Part shown: one piece after another, positions 1 to 9,366 of the stretch
How the letters are laid out: every line of letters begins with the position of its first letter
Position numbering within the stretch: the first letter of the stretch is position 1
NCBI RefSeq assembly: GCF_050303215.1
Contig: NZ_JBNLBH010000057.1
Coordinates: 1-64,000, forward strand
Direction of reading: 5' to 3'
Length of the DNA stretch: 64,000 bases
Source of the DNA: Haliangium sp050303215
GTDB taxonomy: Bacteria > Myxococcota_A > Polyangia > Haliangiales > Haliangiaceae
Program-made: the position numbers and the translations under genes
The notes under the pieces: generated by a model
What the model was told of the DNA's origin: nothing
The model's input: the letters and a program-made list of their open reading frames with translations, nothing else
The model's database searches: none

Positions 1-2
1 TG

Positions 3-140
3 TGTCTGCGCTACAGCGAGCCGCTGCAAGAGCTCGAAGCCATCATGTGTGCTCCTGATGAAGAGGGCTGCGAGCAGTTGAAGCGCGTGGCGCTGGGGAA
101 GGAGCACATTCTGCTGGAGGATTGCGCGCTGTTCGAGTGA
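3..140 (+). CDS. C-terminal end of an unidentified protein (cut by window edge)
   Basis: An open frame enters from the left edge and ends at a TGA at 138-140, giving 45 residues that finish with the residues LLEDCALFE. The stretch contains three Cys and many Glu and Leu residues. I do not recognise the family, and the start lies outside the window. It is followed by a non-coding stretch and the Rpn pseudogene remnant on the other strand. Confidence 0.35.
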   Translation, partial: CLRYSEPLQELEAIMCAPDEEGCEQLKRVALGKEHILLEDCALFE

Positions 141-239
141 CGACGGCCCGCGTGGGAGTTCTTGGCTCATCGGCTTCGAACGCCCTGATTCTACACTAGG
201 TCACTGACTGGCAGTGGTGGCTGGGCAGCCGTGAGCTGC

Positions 240-562
240 TCAGGACTCGGCGCCCATGACGTCGGTGATGCTCTCGGCGACCAGCAGGCGCTCGTACCAG
301 CCGTCCAACTCGGGCCCTGGGGCTTGCTCTGGTGCTCCAACAGCACGTGGATGTGCGAGTCGTTTCCGCCCATCTGTACGTGAATGAGCAGGTCGGTGCC
401 CTGCTCGCGCAAGCGCTCGTCGATGAAGCTGCCGTTCTCGATCCGCAGCCGGCGGCGATCGAGCAGCTCGCGCAACGGCCCGGGGAGCACGACCCGAAGC
501 AGCGACCGGGCGTGGCGAGGCTGCGAGAGTTCGATCAGGCAGGAGATGCCAGGAGATGCAAG
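240..562 (-). pseudogene. Remnant of an Rpn-family (Transposase_31, PD-(D/E)XK) nuclease gene
   Basis: Read on the minus strand, one frame (about 562 down to 330) gives a clear N-terminal Rpn signature: QPRHARSLLRVVLP, then ENGSFIDERLR, then TDLLIHVQM and LLEHQSKP. These are the segments that open the recombination-promoting nuclease/transposase_31 domain. Immediately afterwards the reading continues only in a different frame (about 305 to 240) with a sequence like the usual Rpn C-terminal tail, LDGWYERLLVAES, followed by a stop at 240-242. The central 150 or more residues of a normal family member of roughly 300 residues are missing, and a stop (563-565) blocks the 5' side. I read this as a gene broken by an internal deletion plus frameshift. 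Rpn proteins are known as mobile-DNA-associated nucleases that promote RecA-independent recombination. Confidence 0.7.
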
Positions 563-1748
563 TCATGCCGGCGCGCGGCCGGGAGCTTCGACAGCGGGCG
601 CGGAGCATGTAGAATGCGGCCCGGTCGGGCGCTCGCCGCCCGGCTGCGCTGTTGTATCACCGTCGTGGTGGCATCTGTCGGGCTCCCTCCATAGTTCTCT
701 TCTCTCGAACCGCGCCGGGGCGCGCCCCCTCGCCGGCGCTGTCGCGTGCGCGTTCGTGCTGGCTGCGGTCTCGGCATGCGCGGGGGGACGCGGGGCCGGC
801 GGGGACGATCCCGGGCCGGCCGACGGCAGCCGGGGCGGGGGCGTCGAGGTGAGCGCGCCTGCCGAGTCCGCGCCGGCCGCGAGCGACACGCCGAACCCGC
901 CGGCGGCCGCTGCCGCGCCCGCACCTGCCGCGGCCGCGCGACCCGGCAGCCTGACCGTGCAGATCTCCTGGCTCGACGCCCCGGCCCGGGTGCGCCGCTC
1001 GCCGGGACGAAATCGCTGCGGCGCCGAGCGTCCGCCCTGGGCCCGGGTGCACGCGCTCGGCGGCGTGGCCGACGTGGCCGTCGTGGTGCGCCGCGACGAC
1101 GAACCCGGCGCGCCCGCCGCGGCCACGCCCGGCGACGCCGCACCCGCGCCCACCACCAACGACGCCGCTGACGATCCCGCCGATTCGGCGCCCGGCACCC
1201 TCGGGGCCGCGGCCGGCACTGACGCGTCCGAGCTCGTCGCGGCCCCCGGGGCGACCTCGGCGACCGTGGCCATTGCCGGCTGCGTCCCCGGTCCGCGTGT
1301 GCTCGTGGCCGGGACTGGCGCGGGCGCGCGGGTGGTCAACGACGACGCCGTGCCCCGCCGGCTGGCGATCACGCGCGTCGCGGCCGCTGACGGCCAGGCG
1401 GCCGAGCCGGGCCCCGCTACCTGGGCGCGCCTGCCCATGGTCGGCAGCCAGGTGTTGGTCGATGACATGCCGGCCGGGATCTACCGCCTCGCGGTGGTGC
1501 CCGAGCGGGCTCGCGCTGACGCGCCCGGCTTCGACGCCGCCTACGTGCTGGTCCCCGGCGCCGCCCGGGCGGCCGTGACCAACCCGCGCGGGATGGCCCG
1601 ATTCGACCGCCTCGCGCCCGGACGCTACCAGGTGAGCGCCTGGTATCCTGCCCTCGACGACGCTGGCGCGCCGCGCGATCATCACCAGGTGGTGACGGTG
1701 CGCGCGGGCAAGCGCGAGCGCGTCACCATCCCGTTGTTCGCGCCTTGA
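546..1748 (+). CDS. Putative lipoprotein with C-terminal carboxypeptidase-regulatory/cupredoxin-like region
   Basis: The reading frame ending at 1746-1748 encodes an Ala/Pro-rich exported protein of unknown function. A hydrophobic stretch with a lipobox (LAAVSAC, Cys encoded near 780) is followed by a low-complexity Ala/Pro linker. The C-terminal third reads like a transthyretin/carboxypeptidase-regulatory fold, with RVVNDDAVPRRLAI resembling the VNRD-type strand of cupredoxin-like methylamine-utilisation proteins, and then RFDRLAPGRYQVSAWYP. The start is uncertain. The ATG at 546 leaves an implausibly long stretch before the signal sequence, and no ATG or GTG lies in frame between 546 and 753. 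True translation may start at a CTG near 675 or the GTG at 753, or the 5' end may have been damaged along with the neighbouring Rpn remnant, which it overlaps. The next gene follows after 25 bp. Confidence 0.6.
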   Translation: MPGDASHAGARPGASTAGAEHVECGPVGRSPPGCAVVSPSWWHLSGSLHSSLLSNRAGARPLAGAVACAFVLAAVSACAGGRGAGGDDPGPADGSRGGGVEVSAPAESAPAASDTPNPPAAAAAPAPAAAARPGSLTVQISWLDAPARVRRSPGRNRCGAERPPWARVHALGGVADVAVVVRRDDEPGAPAAATPGDAAPAPTTNDAADDPADSAPGTLGAAAGTDASELVAAPGATSATVAIAGCVPGPRVLVAGTGAGARVVNDDAVPRRLAITRVAAADGQAAEPGPATWARLPMVGSQVLVDDMPAGIYRLAVVPERARADAPGFDAAYVLVPGAARAAVTNPRGMARFDRLAPGRYQVSAWYPALDDAGAPRDHHQVVTVRAGKRERVTIPLFAP

Positions 1749-1773
1749 GCGGCGCATTTCGTGAGTCGCTGCC

Positions 1774-2961
1774 ATGCCCTGGTCGATCTCGCCCGATGTC
1801 GAAGCCGTGTTATGGGACGCCTGCCGCCGGCTGATCCCGGCGCCACACCAGACCGGCGCGGCCCTGCGCCAGGCCGTGATCGCGCGCTCGCGCCGGTTCA
1901 CCAGCGAGCGCGACGAGCTCGACGAGCTCGACGGCGACGGCGCCACGTTTGCCATCGGGGGCCCGGCCGACCTGGCCGCGCACGCGCTGTTCTTCACCCC
2001 GGCCGACGCCGCCAAGGTGATGGTCCCGCTGTCCGAACTGCACGGCCGCGGGCTGCTGCCGTCCGGCCCCTTGCGGGTGCTCGATCTCGGCGCGGGGCCG
2101 GGCGCCATGACCTTGGGCCTGCTCGACTACCTGCACCGGATCGGGCGCCTCGACCCGGTCCAGGTGTACGCGGTCGATCGCGACCGGGTGGCGCTGCAGA
2201 TCTTCCTGCGCGCGACCACGGCGCTGGCGGCGCGGCGCAGCCACCCGCTCGAGGTGCGCACCGAGTCGAGCACGCTCGCGGGGGAGGCTCCAGGCGAGCC
2301 CGGGTTCGACTTGATCCTGGTCGGCAGCGTGCTCAACGAGCTACCGGCGACGGAGCTGCGCCCGCTGGTGGCCGGGCTGCTGTCCAAGCTGGCCCCGCGC
2401 GGCGCGCTCATCGTCATCGAGCCGGCGCTGCGCGAGACCGCCCGGGCGCTGCACGAGCTGCGCGACTGGGTGTTGAGCGAGGGCCGCGCGCACGTGTTCG
2501 CGCCCTGCGTGCGGGCCGCGACGCCGTGCCCGGCCCTGGCCGACGAGCGCGACTGGTGCCACGAAGATCGGCCGGTGGCCCTGCCCGAGCGCACGGCCAA
2601 GCTGGCGGCCGCGGTCGGCCTGCGCACGCACGGCATCAAGCTGGCCTACTTGGTCTTGCGCCCCGGCGACGATCCGCTCGTGTCCGACCCCGCGCGCGCC
2701 GTGCGGGTGGTGTCGCGGCCGGAGAAGTCGAAGGGCAAGCGCACCTGCTACGTCTGCGGCGCCGACGGGCGGATGCAGGTCCGGTTGCTCAAGCGGCACC
2801 GCAACGAGAACACCCGCCCGTTCGAGCGCGCCCTGCGCGGCGACGTGTTGATGTGGCCCGAGGGCGCCGCGGTCAGTGCCGAGATCGGCCCCGACCTGGC
2901 GCTCGAACTGTTCGCGCCGGCCCAACCGCCGGGCCCTGTGGGCGAAGACGACAGCGATTAG
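1774..2961 (+). CDS. Rsm22-family ribosomal small-subunit methyltransferase-like protein
   Basis: The protein has 395 residues. A class I SAM-binding motif (LDLGAGPGA, about residues 102-111) is followed by LILVGSVLNEL and, after the Rossmann core, a cysteine set at about C245, C252, C262, C325 and C328. Three closely spaced Cys in a PC..C....WCH-like run plus a later CYVCG are the Rsm22/METTL17 hallmark, and mitochondrial members use such cysteines to bind an Fe-S cluster. The basic segment RLLKRHRNENTRPFERALRGD near residue 340 would suit RNA contact. Rsm22 proteins act in small ribosomal subunit assembly, and methyl transfer is not firmly shown for bacterial members. The ATG at 1774 precedes the conserved region closely. 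The gene lies 25 bp after the upstream lipoprotein and may be co-transcribed with it. Confidence 0.85.
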   Translation: MPWSISPDVEAVLWDACRRLIPAPHQTGAALRQAVIARSRRFTSERDELDELDGDGATFAIGGPADLAAHALFFTPADAAKVMVPLSELHGRGLLPSGPLRVLDLGAGPGAMTLGLLDYLHRIGRLDPVQVYAVDRDRVALQIFLRATTALAARRSHPLEVRTESSTLAGEAPGEPGFDLILVGSVLNELPATELRPLVAGLLSKLAPRGALIVIEPALRETARALHELRDWVLSEGRAHVFAPCVRAATPCPALADERDWCHEDRPVALPERTAKLAAAVGLRTHGIKLAYLVLRPGDDPLVSDPARAVRVVSRPEKSKGKRTCYVCGADGRMQVRLLKRHRNENTRPFERALRGDVLMWPEGAAVSAEIGPDLALELFAPAQPPGPVGEDDSD

Positions 2962-3012
2962 CGCGCTCGGGCGCGATCGAGCCCGGCCGTGATGATGGCC
3001 CGGCGGCCGGCT

Positions 3013-4212
<1,200 letters not shown>

Positions 4213-4460
4213 TGCGGTTCTACACGCCGTTGCGCGGCGCAACTATAGGAGATTTTTCCCATGCCAGTAGACCCCTTGTCCAGCCTACACCGTCGAATTC
4301 CGTGCAGCGAGGGTAGCGGTGGACGGACCTGCTCCATCCCGAGACGGCGCGCTGCGGCGACCAGCCCCGTCTGGCGGGCGCGTGGTGATGGCCGCAGGCA
4401 CGCATGGCGCCGGGCTTGTGCTCGTCATGAGGACCCGATGAGGGCCCACTGGATGAGAGC

Positions 4461-5414
4461 CTAGTGAGGGTCATGGTCACGGCTGCGGTGCTCGACGGCG
4501 ACATCGCGCGGGGGCCGACCGGCCTCGGCCAAGGCCCGTCCGGCCCGTTCGAGCCGCCGGGCAGCGCTGCGGACCGCCTCGGCCTCGACATCCACGGTCA
4601 GGAAGCGGCGATCGAGGCGCTGGGCGGTGGCGGCGGTGGTCCCCGAGCCACAGAACCAATCCGCGACCAGCGCGCCTTCACTCGAGGTGCCGCGGATGAT
4701 GCGTTCGAGCAGGCGTTCGGGCTTCTGCGTGGGCCAGCCGGTGCGCTCGCGGTCGCTGCGGTTGAGAAGCTCGATGTCGATCCACCAATCTTCGGGCACC
4801 TTTCCGGCGGCGACCGGGTAGCGATACACCTTGCCGGTGCGGCGGTCGGTCTTCTCCTGCACCAGGTTCCCCTCGGGGTCGCGGACCACGCGCATATGCG
4901 AGGCCGGTTTGCGCGGCACCCGGACCGCGTCGGGGAAGAACGCGTAGTCGCGGCTGCGCGCGTACCACAGGATGGTGTCGTGCTTGCGGCCGAACATGCG
5001 CCGGCTCTTGCCGCCCACCGAGTAGCACCAGATCAGCTCATTGACGAACCGATTGCGGCCGAACAGCCGGTCGAGGGCGACCTTGACATAGTGCACGGCG
5101 CGGTAGTCGAGGTGTACGAACAGCGACCCGTGCCTGGCCAGGACCCGGCGACTCTCGGCCAAGCGGGGCCCGAGCCAGGTCACGTAGCGCTCGGGATCAT
5201 CGGGCACGTCGCGGTACCGATGCGCATCCGGGGCGGTGCCGCCACGACGAGTGGTCCCGGTCCCAAACGGCGGATCGATGTACACCAAGTCGACCTCGCC
5301 ATCCTCGATGTCGGCCAGGACCGCGAGGTTATCGGCCTGGAGCAGTCGATCGGGCTGGTGCGGCTGGGGGCGTCCAAAGCTGAGCCGGTGCGGGTTGGGC
5401 CGAGTCGATGCCAT
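4461..5414 (-). CDS. Site-specific DNA methyltransferase (beta class, DPPF type)
   Basis: The protein has 317 residues from the ATG at 5414; an in-frame GTG at 5426 adds four. Motif IV is YIDPPFGTG (DPPF at about 47-50) near the N-terminus, and the SAM-binding motif I, FCGSGTT (about 254-260), is near the C-terminus. This is the beta-class order with the target-recognition region in the middle. DPPF with beta order is usual for N6-adenine methylation, although N4-cytosine cannot be excluded. Other family elements are GSLFVHLDYRAVHYVK, FVNELIWCY and WPTQKPERLLERII. No restriction endonuclease or specificity subunit is adjacent, so it looks like a solitary methyltransferase with a possible regulatory or epigenetic role. 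The recognition sequence cannot be read from the protein. Confidence 0.9.
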   Translation of the reverse strand: MASTRPNPHRLSFGRPQPHQPDRLLQADNLAVLADIEDGEVDLVYIDPPFGTGTTRRGGTAPDAHRYRDVPDDPERYVTWLGPRLAESRRVLARHGSLFVHLDYRAVHYVKVALDRLFGRNRFVNELIWCYSVGGKSRRMFGRKHDTILWYARSRDYAFFPDAVRVPRKPASHMRVVRDPEGNLVQEKTDRRTGKVYRYPVAAGKVPEDWWIDIELLNRSDRERTGWPTQKPERLLERIIRGTSSEGALVADWFCGSGTTAATAQRLDRRFLTVDVEAEAVRSAARRLERAGRALAEAGRPPRDVAVEHRSRDHDPH

Positions 5415-5491
5415 GGGCCGGGGCACGCTAGCCCGAGCCCGGCGTCAGGTCAACGCGCGCGAGCTGCGCGGAACCACCCCGGCCAGCCCGT

Positions 5492-5529
5492 GGGGCCGAT
5501 CCCGGGGGCCGATCCCGGGGGCCGATCCC
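5492..5529. repeat. 13-bp tandem repeat, three copies
   Basis: Three tandem copies (the last partial) of a 13-bp unit, GATCCCGGGGGCC, lie in the gap between the divergently transcribed DNA methyltransferase and the GIY-YIG-like gene. Each unit holds GATC and a CCCGGG palindrome. The position in a shared promoter region suggests either a protein-binding array or simple slippage. Confidence 0.7.
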
Positions 5530-5603
5530 AGTCGCGTGAGCGTGCCCCGGCGGGTGTCGCGAGGTACCATGGAGCCCCCGGCGAGCGCCGGGCAGCTCTG
5601 AGC

Positions 5604-5957
5604 ATGCAATTTTGTCCCTGGTACCCCTTGGCGGCTGCGGCCGAGCACGCCCCGGCGTCTCCCGGCATCTATCAGGTCCGGGTCGAGCACGGCCGGTTAC
5701 TCGAGTACCCCCGCGGCAAGAGCGCCATGGTTCACTACGGCCACGCCGTCGATCTACGCGCGGCCGCGCTTGCCCTCGCGGCCCAGCACCGCAACCGCGG
5801 TTGGCTCTGCCGCCACGCCTTGCTCGGCCCTGACGATCTCGACCCGCGCGAGCGCGCCCTCGGCCCGGAGCGCATCTTCGCCGATCTCGTGGCCGCCTTT
5901 GCGCGTCGTTTTGGGGTCCCCCCGACCTTCCCAGAGTCACTGCCCTCGGCCGACTGA
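5604..5957 (+). CDS. Small protein with degenerate GIY-YIG-like core
   Basis: This 117-residue protein starts at the ATG at 5604. The frame is open further upstream, but only as the antisense of the methyltransferase. The sequence contains SPGIYQVRV, then about 20 residues on, MVHYGHAVDLRAAA. A GIY and a YG(x)xxDLR spaced this way recall the GIY-YIG nuclease/binding fold, and RHALLG follows. The second motif lacks the usual Ile (YG instead of YIG) and I cannot identify the catalytic Arg and Glu with certainty, so activity is doubtful. It faces away from the DNA methyltransferase and converges on the DNA polymerase IV gene 19 bp downstream. The fold assignment is an inference from two short motifs. 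Confidence 0.6.
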   Translation: MQFCPWYPLAAAAEHAPASPGIYQVRVEHGRLLEYPRGKSAMVHYGHAVDLRAAALALAAQHRNRGWLCRHALLGPDDLDPRERALGPERIFADLVAAFARRFGVPPTFPESLPSAD

Positions 5958-5976
5958 GCTCGGCCCCGGCCTGGAT

Positions 5977-7176
5977 TCAGTCATCGTCGTCCGGCGGCAC
6001 GTGCATCGCGCGGCGGACCAGCCCATCCCCGAACCGGGCATGGATCTCGTCGAGCACGTCGCCCAGGTGTTCCCCGCGCCGGCGGGCGGGCTCATCCATC
6101 GTGAGCTGGCGGGGTGCGTCGCGCGGTTCGAGCCCCGTCACCGACACCCCGCACAGCCGCACCCGGTGACGCTTCCCGTGGCCACCATCGACGGCGAGCT
6201 CATCGAGCAGGGACACCGCGCAGCGGCCGATTACGGTGCTATCGACGGTCGCATCGTTCAACGTCCGCCGGCGAGTGACCAAGCGGAAGTCCGCGTACTT
6301 GATCTTGAGCTGGACCGTATGGGCACGCAGCCCAGCGTGGCGCAGCCGGGCACCGACGCGGTCGGCCTGACCCATCAGCACGGCGGCCAGGTCTTCGCGG
6401 CGGTTCACGTCGACCTCGAAGGTCTCCTCATGACCGATCGACACCGGCGCGCCGCGGGCCTGCACCGGGCGCGCATCGACGCCTCGGGACAGCGCCGCCA
6501 GGTGAGCCCCGGGGCCATCGCCCAGGCGTCGGCGCAGCACGGCCTCCGGGTAGCGGGCCACGTCTCCGATGGTGCGCAGCCCCAGGGCTGCGAGCTTCTC
6601 GCGAGTGACCGCGCCCACCCCCCACAGCCGACTCACGGGCAGCGGGTGGATGAACCCGAGCACATCGTCTGGGCGCACCACCCGCAACCCATCCGGCTTG
6701 TCGATATCCGACGCGATCTTGGCCACGAACTTGCTTGGCGCCACCCCGACTGAGGCCACCAACCCGATCTCGTCTCGGACCCGTGCCTTGATCGATCGAG
6801 CGATCGTCACCGCGTCCCCCAGCAGCCGTTCCGTCCCGGTGACATCGAGGAACGCCTCATCGAGCGACAGCGACTCCACCTCGGGCGAGAAGTCGTCCAG
6901 GATGCCGAAGAAACCCCGCGAGGCCTCGGCGTAGCGAGACATATGGTGACGCACCACCACCGCCTGCGGGCACCGGCGCAGCGCTTCGGCCATGGGCATG
7001 GCCGAGCGCACCCCATACACCCGGGCTTCATACGACGCTGCGGCCACCACCCCGCGCGCGGTCGAGCCCCCTACCAGCACCGGCTTGCCCCGCAGCTCGG
7101 GGTCATCGCGCTGCTCGACCGAGGCGAAGAAAGCGTCCAGATCTACATGCAGGATGGTCCGCGGCGCGGGCTCCAC
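5977..7176 (-). CDS. dinB: DNA polymerase IV (Y-family translesion polymerase)
   Basis: This 399-residue protein carries the Y-family palm motifs: HVDLDAFFASVE (metal-binding D12, with F17 in the position of the steric gate) and SLSLDEAFLDVTG (D106, E107). These are followed by the helix-hairpin-helix segment SRLWGVGAVTREKLAALGLRTIGD and the little-finger domain (GHEETFEVDVNRREDL). The protein extends primers across damaged template bases at low fidelity. The C-terminus ends in four Asp, and I see no clear beta-clamp-binding pentapeptide there, which most DinB proteins carry. The length is slightly above the roughly 350 residues of E. coli Pol IV. No LexA-type operator was recognised upstream. 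It converges on the preceding small gene. Confidence 0.95.
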   Translation of the reverse strand: MEPAPRTILHVDLDAFFASVEQRDDPELRGKPVLVGGSTARGVVAAASYEARVYGVRSAMPMAEALRRCPQAVVVRHHMSRYAEASRGFFGILDDFSPEVESLSLDEAFLDVTGTERLLGDAVTIARSIKARVRDEIGLVASVGVAPSKFVAKIASDIDKPDGLRVVRPDDVLGFIHPLPVSRLWGVGAVTREKLAALGLRTIGDVARYPEAVLRRRLGDGPGAHLAALSRGVDARPVQARGAPVSIGHEETFEVDVNRREDLAAVLMGQADRVGARLRHAGLRAHTVQLKIKYADFRLVTRRRTLNDATVDSTVIGRCAVSLLDELAVDGGHGKRHRVRLCGVSVTGLEPRDAPRQLTMDEPARRRGEHLGDVLDEIHARFGDGLVRRAMHVPPDDDD

Positions 7177-7423
7177 CAGGCCACGGTACGCCCGCGCTCA
7201 TGGCCCCACCAGGACCACCCACTCCTGGGCCCGGCGCGGCGACCGAGCGCTACGAGCCCCGCCCCCATCCCCCGGCCACCCAGCGTTCCTTCGACGGCGA
7301 CCACCGCGCTACACCTGAAGGTCCGTCCAATCCTGCGGAGGGGACTCGCTCGCCGGAAGCAATGGAGGGAGAGATTCGCTCCTGCCGGGCAAGCGGCCAA
7401 GGCAGCCGAGGCACTCGTGCGAG

Positions 7424-9268
7424 CTATTCCGGGACCAAGTCGGTGCCCTCGGCGGTACCGAGCATCGGGTCGAGGTAGACCAGCAGCGGGGCCAACCGGA
7501 CCGGCTGACTACGAAAGCCGATATGCCCATCGGGCCGGAGCACGTATGCGCTGGGGCGGCTGACGCCGAGGCGTGCGTGCAGCGTTTGCCCGGGATCGAT
7601 CAGCACCGAGTCCGGCGTCGAGGTGATCGCGGCCCGAGCGAGGGCCGGGGTTGCATCGCTCGCGGCCTGAGCGAGGGCCGGTGTCGCTGCGGCCGAGGCC
7701 TGCCCGAGCTCTGACATCGCAGCCGCCGCGGCCCGCTCGAGGGCAGACATCGCAGCCGCCGCGGCCCGCTCGATTGCCGACCCCGCCGCCTCCTGAGCGT
7801 CGCCTGATGTGTCAGCGTCCGAGCCCGACCCAGTCACGAGGCAGACCGAGATCGAGCCACCGTAGCGAGCTTGCACCCGCGCGGCCAGGTCGGCCATCGC
7901 CGCCGTCGCCGGAGCCGTCGCCGGCGCGTTCGTGAGCAGCAGCAGCACATGCCCCGTCGTCTGGTTCAGCAGATCGTACAGCCGCCGCGTCGAGCCATCC
8001 ACTCGCCGCAGCACCGCGTCGTCGAGGCGCACCCCAGGCCTCGGGTCCGGCTCGGGCGCGCTTCGGAGCGGACGCCAGTCCTGGGCCACGATCGGACTGT
8101 GGCGGTAATCCCGGGTCACCTGCGACAGCGCCCCCAGCAGCCGCCGCTGGGCCGGCTCCAAGTGCACACCGGCCCCCAGCAGCGCCGACCAAATCGCGCC
8201 CGCGAAGGTCCCCCGGCTGGTCAGCACCCGCGTCGCCCGATCGCTCATGTGCACCACCTCCTCGCCGATCGGCAGCCGCTCCGCCTCATAGCTATCGAGC
8301 AGCGACACCGGCGCCTGCCGGCGCAGCACCAGCGCCAACTTCCAGCTCAGATTGTACGCGTCCTGAATCCCCGTATTCATCCCCTGACTCCCGATCGGAC
8401 TGCACACATGGGCCGCGTCCCCGGCCACGAACACCCGCCCCCGGCCATACCGCTCCGCGGTCCGGTGGTGCAGCTTGTAATACGTCAGCCAAGACGGCTC
8501 ACCCAAGTGCCGATACCGAATCTCCCGCTCCTCCGCCAGCCGCCGGGCCAGGTCCACGCTCGCCGGGCCGCGGTCATCGCGCCCGCGCAGCTCGAACATC
8601 AGCCGCCCCCGCCGCGGCCCCAGCGGAAAGTACGCCGTCCCCCCTTCCGGGTGCAGGAACGCCGCGATCTCATCGTGCCGATACGGCCACTCCAACCGAC
8701 CGTCGATCAACAGCCAATCGCTCGTATACGACCCCCCGGGGAACAACAAGCCGAGCTGCTTCCGCACCGTACTGTTGGCCCCATCGCAGCCCAGCAGATA
8801 GCGACACTGCACCGCCTCCGTGCGCGAGTCCTGCCGCTCCAGGTGCGCCGTCACCTGATAGTCCTCGCGGTGGAAGTAGTCCAGCTTCGTCCCCCATTCC
8901 ACCGATACCCCGAGCGCGGACAGCCGGTCGAGCAAGATCGCCTCCGTGACCCGCTGACTGAGCACACAGAAGTACGGATACTTGCTCGGGATCCCGTCCA
9001 TCGCCACCTGCGCCACCCGGGTCCCCCGGCGGTACACACTCAGCCCGTGGCAGCCCGTCCCCCGCTCCAGGAACGCCTCGACCAGACCCATATGCTCCAA
9101 CAGCTCCATCGTCCGGGCGTGAATCCCCGTGGCCTTCGAGTGCTCACTCGGCCCCGGGTTCGCGTCCACGATTCGGCACCCCACCCCGCGCCGGGTCAGC
9201 TCGCACGCGGCGACCAACCCAGTGGGCCCAGCGCCAATGATGATGACATCGACTGAATGTGGATCCAC
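7424..9268 (-). CDS. FAD-dependent aromatic monooxygenase (PHBH/TfdB type) with Ala-rich repeat insert
   Basis: This 614-residue flavoprotein has the N-terminal dinucleotide fold IIGAGPTG (about 10-17), the CDGANS motif (161-166) and the second FAD motif VAGDAAHVCSPIGSQGMNTG (281-300). This is the class A flavin hydroxylase layout (phenol 2-monooxygenase, TfdB, and polyketide hydroxylases such as MhqA/RdmE). These enzymes use NAD(P)H and O2 to hydroxylate aromatic or polyketide substrates; the substrate here is unknown. The C-terminal thioredoxin-like region (about 420-600) is split by five 11-residue Ala-rich repeats at 497-551, after which the fold resumes with SVLIDPGQTLHARLGV and YVLRPDGHIGFR. 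The gene stands alone, with non-coding DNA on both sides. Confidence 0.9.
   Translation of the reverse strand: MDPHSVDVIIIGAGPTGLVAACELTRRGVGCRIVDANPGPSEHSKATGIHARTMELLEHMGLVEAFLERGTGCHGLSVYRRGTRVAQVAMDGIPSKYPYFCVLSQRVTEAILLDRLSALGVSVEWGTKLDYFHREDYQVTAHLERQDSRTEAVQCRYLLGCDGANSTVRKQLGLLFPGGSYTSDWLLIDGRLEWPYRHDEIAAFLHPEGGTAYFPLGPRRGRLMFELRGRDDRGPASVDLARRLAEEREIRYRHLGEPSWLTYYKLHHRTAERYGRGRVFVAGDAAHVCSPIGSQGMNTGIQDAYNLSWKLALVLRRQAPVSLLDSYEAERLPIGEEVVHMSDRATRVLTSRGTFAGAIWSALLGAGVHLEPAQRRLLGALSQVTRDYRHSPIVAQDWRPLRSAPEPDPRPGVRLDDAVLRRVDGSTRRLYDLLNQTTGHVLLLLTNAPATAPATAAMADLAARVQARYGGSISVCLVTGSGSDADTSGDAQEAAGSAIERAAAAAMSALERAAAAAMSELGQASAAATPALAQAASDATPALARAAITSTPDSVLIDPGQTLHARLGVSRPSAYVLRPDGHIGFRSQPVRLAPLLVYLDPMLGTAEGTDLVPE
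7616..7780 (-). repeat. Five 33-bp (11-residue) tandem repeats inside the monooxygenase gene
   Basis: The repeats encode SAIERAAAAAM, SALERAAAAAM, SELGQASAAAT, PALAQAASDAT and PALARAAITST, residues 497-551. The consensus is (S/P)A-hydrophobic-(E/A)-(R/Q)A-A-x-x-A-(M/T). The first two copies are almost identical, which suggests recent duplication. The spacing of small and hydrophobic residues suggests a helix. Confidence 0.85.
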
Positions 9269-9366
9269 GAAACTCTCTTGACCGTACCGTTCGGCTTGCG
9301 CTCAGCGCCACGTCAAGCATAGCAGAGCCACGAGCCTGACGAGTCCGACCGGCCTGTCGCAGCCGC

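Noticed and set aside
5492..5529. Possible CRISPR array
   Set aside because: The unit is only 13 bp with no spacers; it is a simple tandem repeat.
4464..5603. An upstream extension of the GIY-YIG-like gene to 4464
   Set aside because: The extension is antisense to the DNA methyltransferase and looks non-coding in composition; the ATG at 5604 gives a compact protein.
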